DNA from: Prevotellaceae bacterium
GTDB taxonomy: Bacteria > Bacteroidota > Bacteroidia > Bacteroidales > UBA932
Assembly (NCBI GenBank): GCA_031278495.1
Contig: JAITKG010000059.1
Span: forward strand, 1-5,487
DNA length: 5,487 bases
Direction: 5' to 3'
Part shown: piece after piece, positions 5,463-5,487 of the stretch
Position numbering within the stretch: position 1 is the stretch's first letter
How the letters are laid out: each line of letters opens with the position of its first letter
Translations under genes and position numbers: made by a program
Notes under the pieces: generated by a model
Database searches by the model: none
Told to the model about the DNA's origin: nothing
What the model saw: the letters and a program-made list of their open reading frames with translations, nothing else

Positions 5463-5487
5463 AAACGGGGCGCGGGACGCTTCGCGC
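5460..5487 (-). terminator. Probable intrinsic terminator of the gene beyond the window edge (partial)
   Basis: On the minus strand GCGCG (5487-5483), an 8-base loop and CGCGC (5474-5470) form a GC stem, followed by CCCG and a run of six T (5465-5460). The stem probably continues past the window edge, where pairing bases for CCCG would be expected. The T run is also part of the gldE -33 region, so terminator and promoter are packed together. Confidence 0.5.

Overview
The window looks like chromosomal DNA of a Bacteroidota bacterium, most likely order Bacteroidales. Four things point there: a gldE-gldD gene pair (gliding-motility-associated families largely confined to this phylum), a TonB-dependent-receptor-like outer-membrane barrel with an N-terminal carboxypeptidase-regulatory-like domain, promoter elements of the Bacteroidetes -33/-7 type (TTTG / TAnnTTTG), and mostly A-rich leaders without strong Shine-Dalgarno sites. 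The species cannot be named from this sequence alone.

Layout. Bases 1-84 carry what may be the last 27 codons of an unrecognised plus-strand gene. Bases 85-371 are an AT-rich spacer holding a 9-bp-arm inverted repeat (229-259), a perfect 16-bp palindrome (311-326) and a minus-strand segment around 119-266 that looks like a small coding remnant or dispersed element. A -7 promoter element at 372-379 precedes the 809-residue outer-membrane receptor gene (415-2844, plus strand). This gene converges on a minus-strand group whose last stop is at 3123. The convergent spacer (2845-3122) is filled with short tandem repeats that keep an 8-bp period through three different unit sequences, plus a perfect GC-rich 16-bp palindrome and a REP-like hairpin.

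The minus-strand group reads gldE (5405-4368), gldD (4381-3803), then an Sfp-type 4'-phosphopantetheinyl transferase (3755-3123). gldE and gldD overlap by 14 bases, and the transferase follows after a 47-base spacer built almost wholly of three 14-15 bp tandem repeats. A good Bacteroidetes promoter (5433-5462) lies just upstream of gldE and seems to overlap the T-tract of a terminator for whatever gene lies beyond the window edge, so the three genes are probably one transcript. GldE (inner membrane) and GldD (lipoprotein) are expected to act together at the cell envelope. The transferase activates carrier proteins and has no obvious mechanistic tie to them beyond sharing the transcript.

I do not see a novel defence, mobile or biosynthetic system here. 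The points most worth a second look are the GldE protein, which ends right after its CBS pair and lacks the usual C-terminal CorC/HlyC-type domain, and the 8-bp-phased repeat field between the convergent genes.
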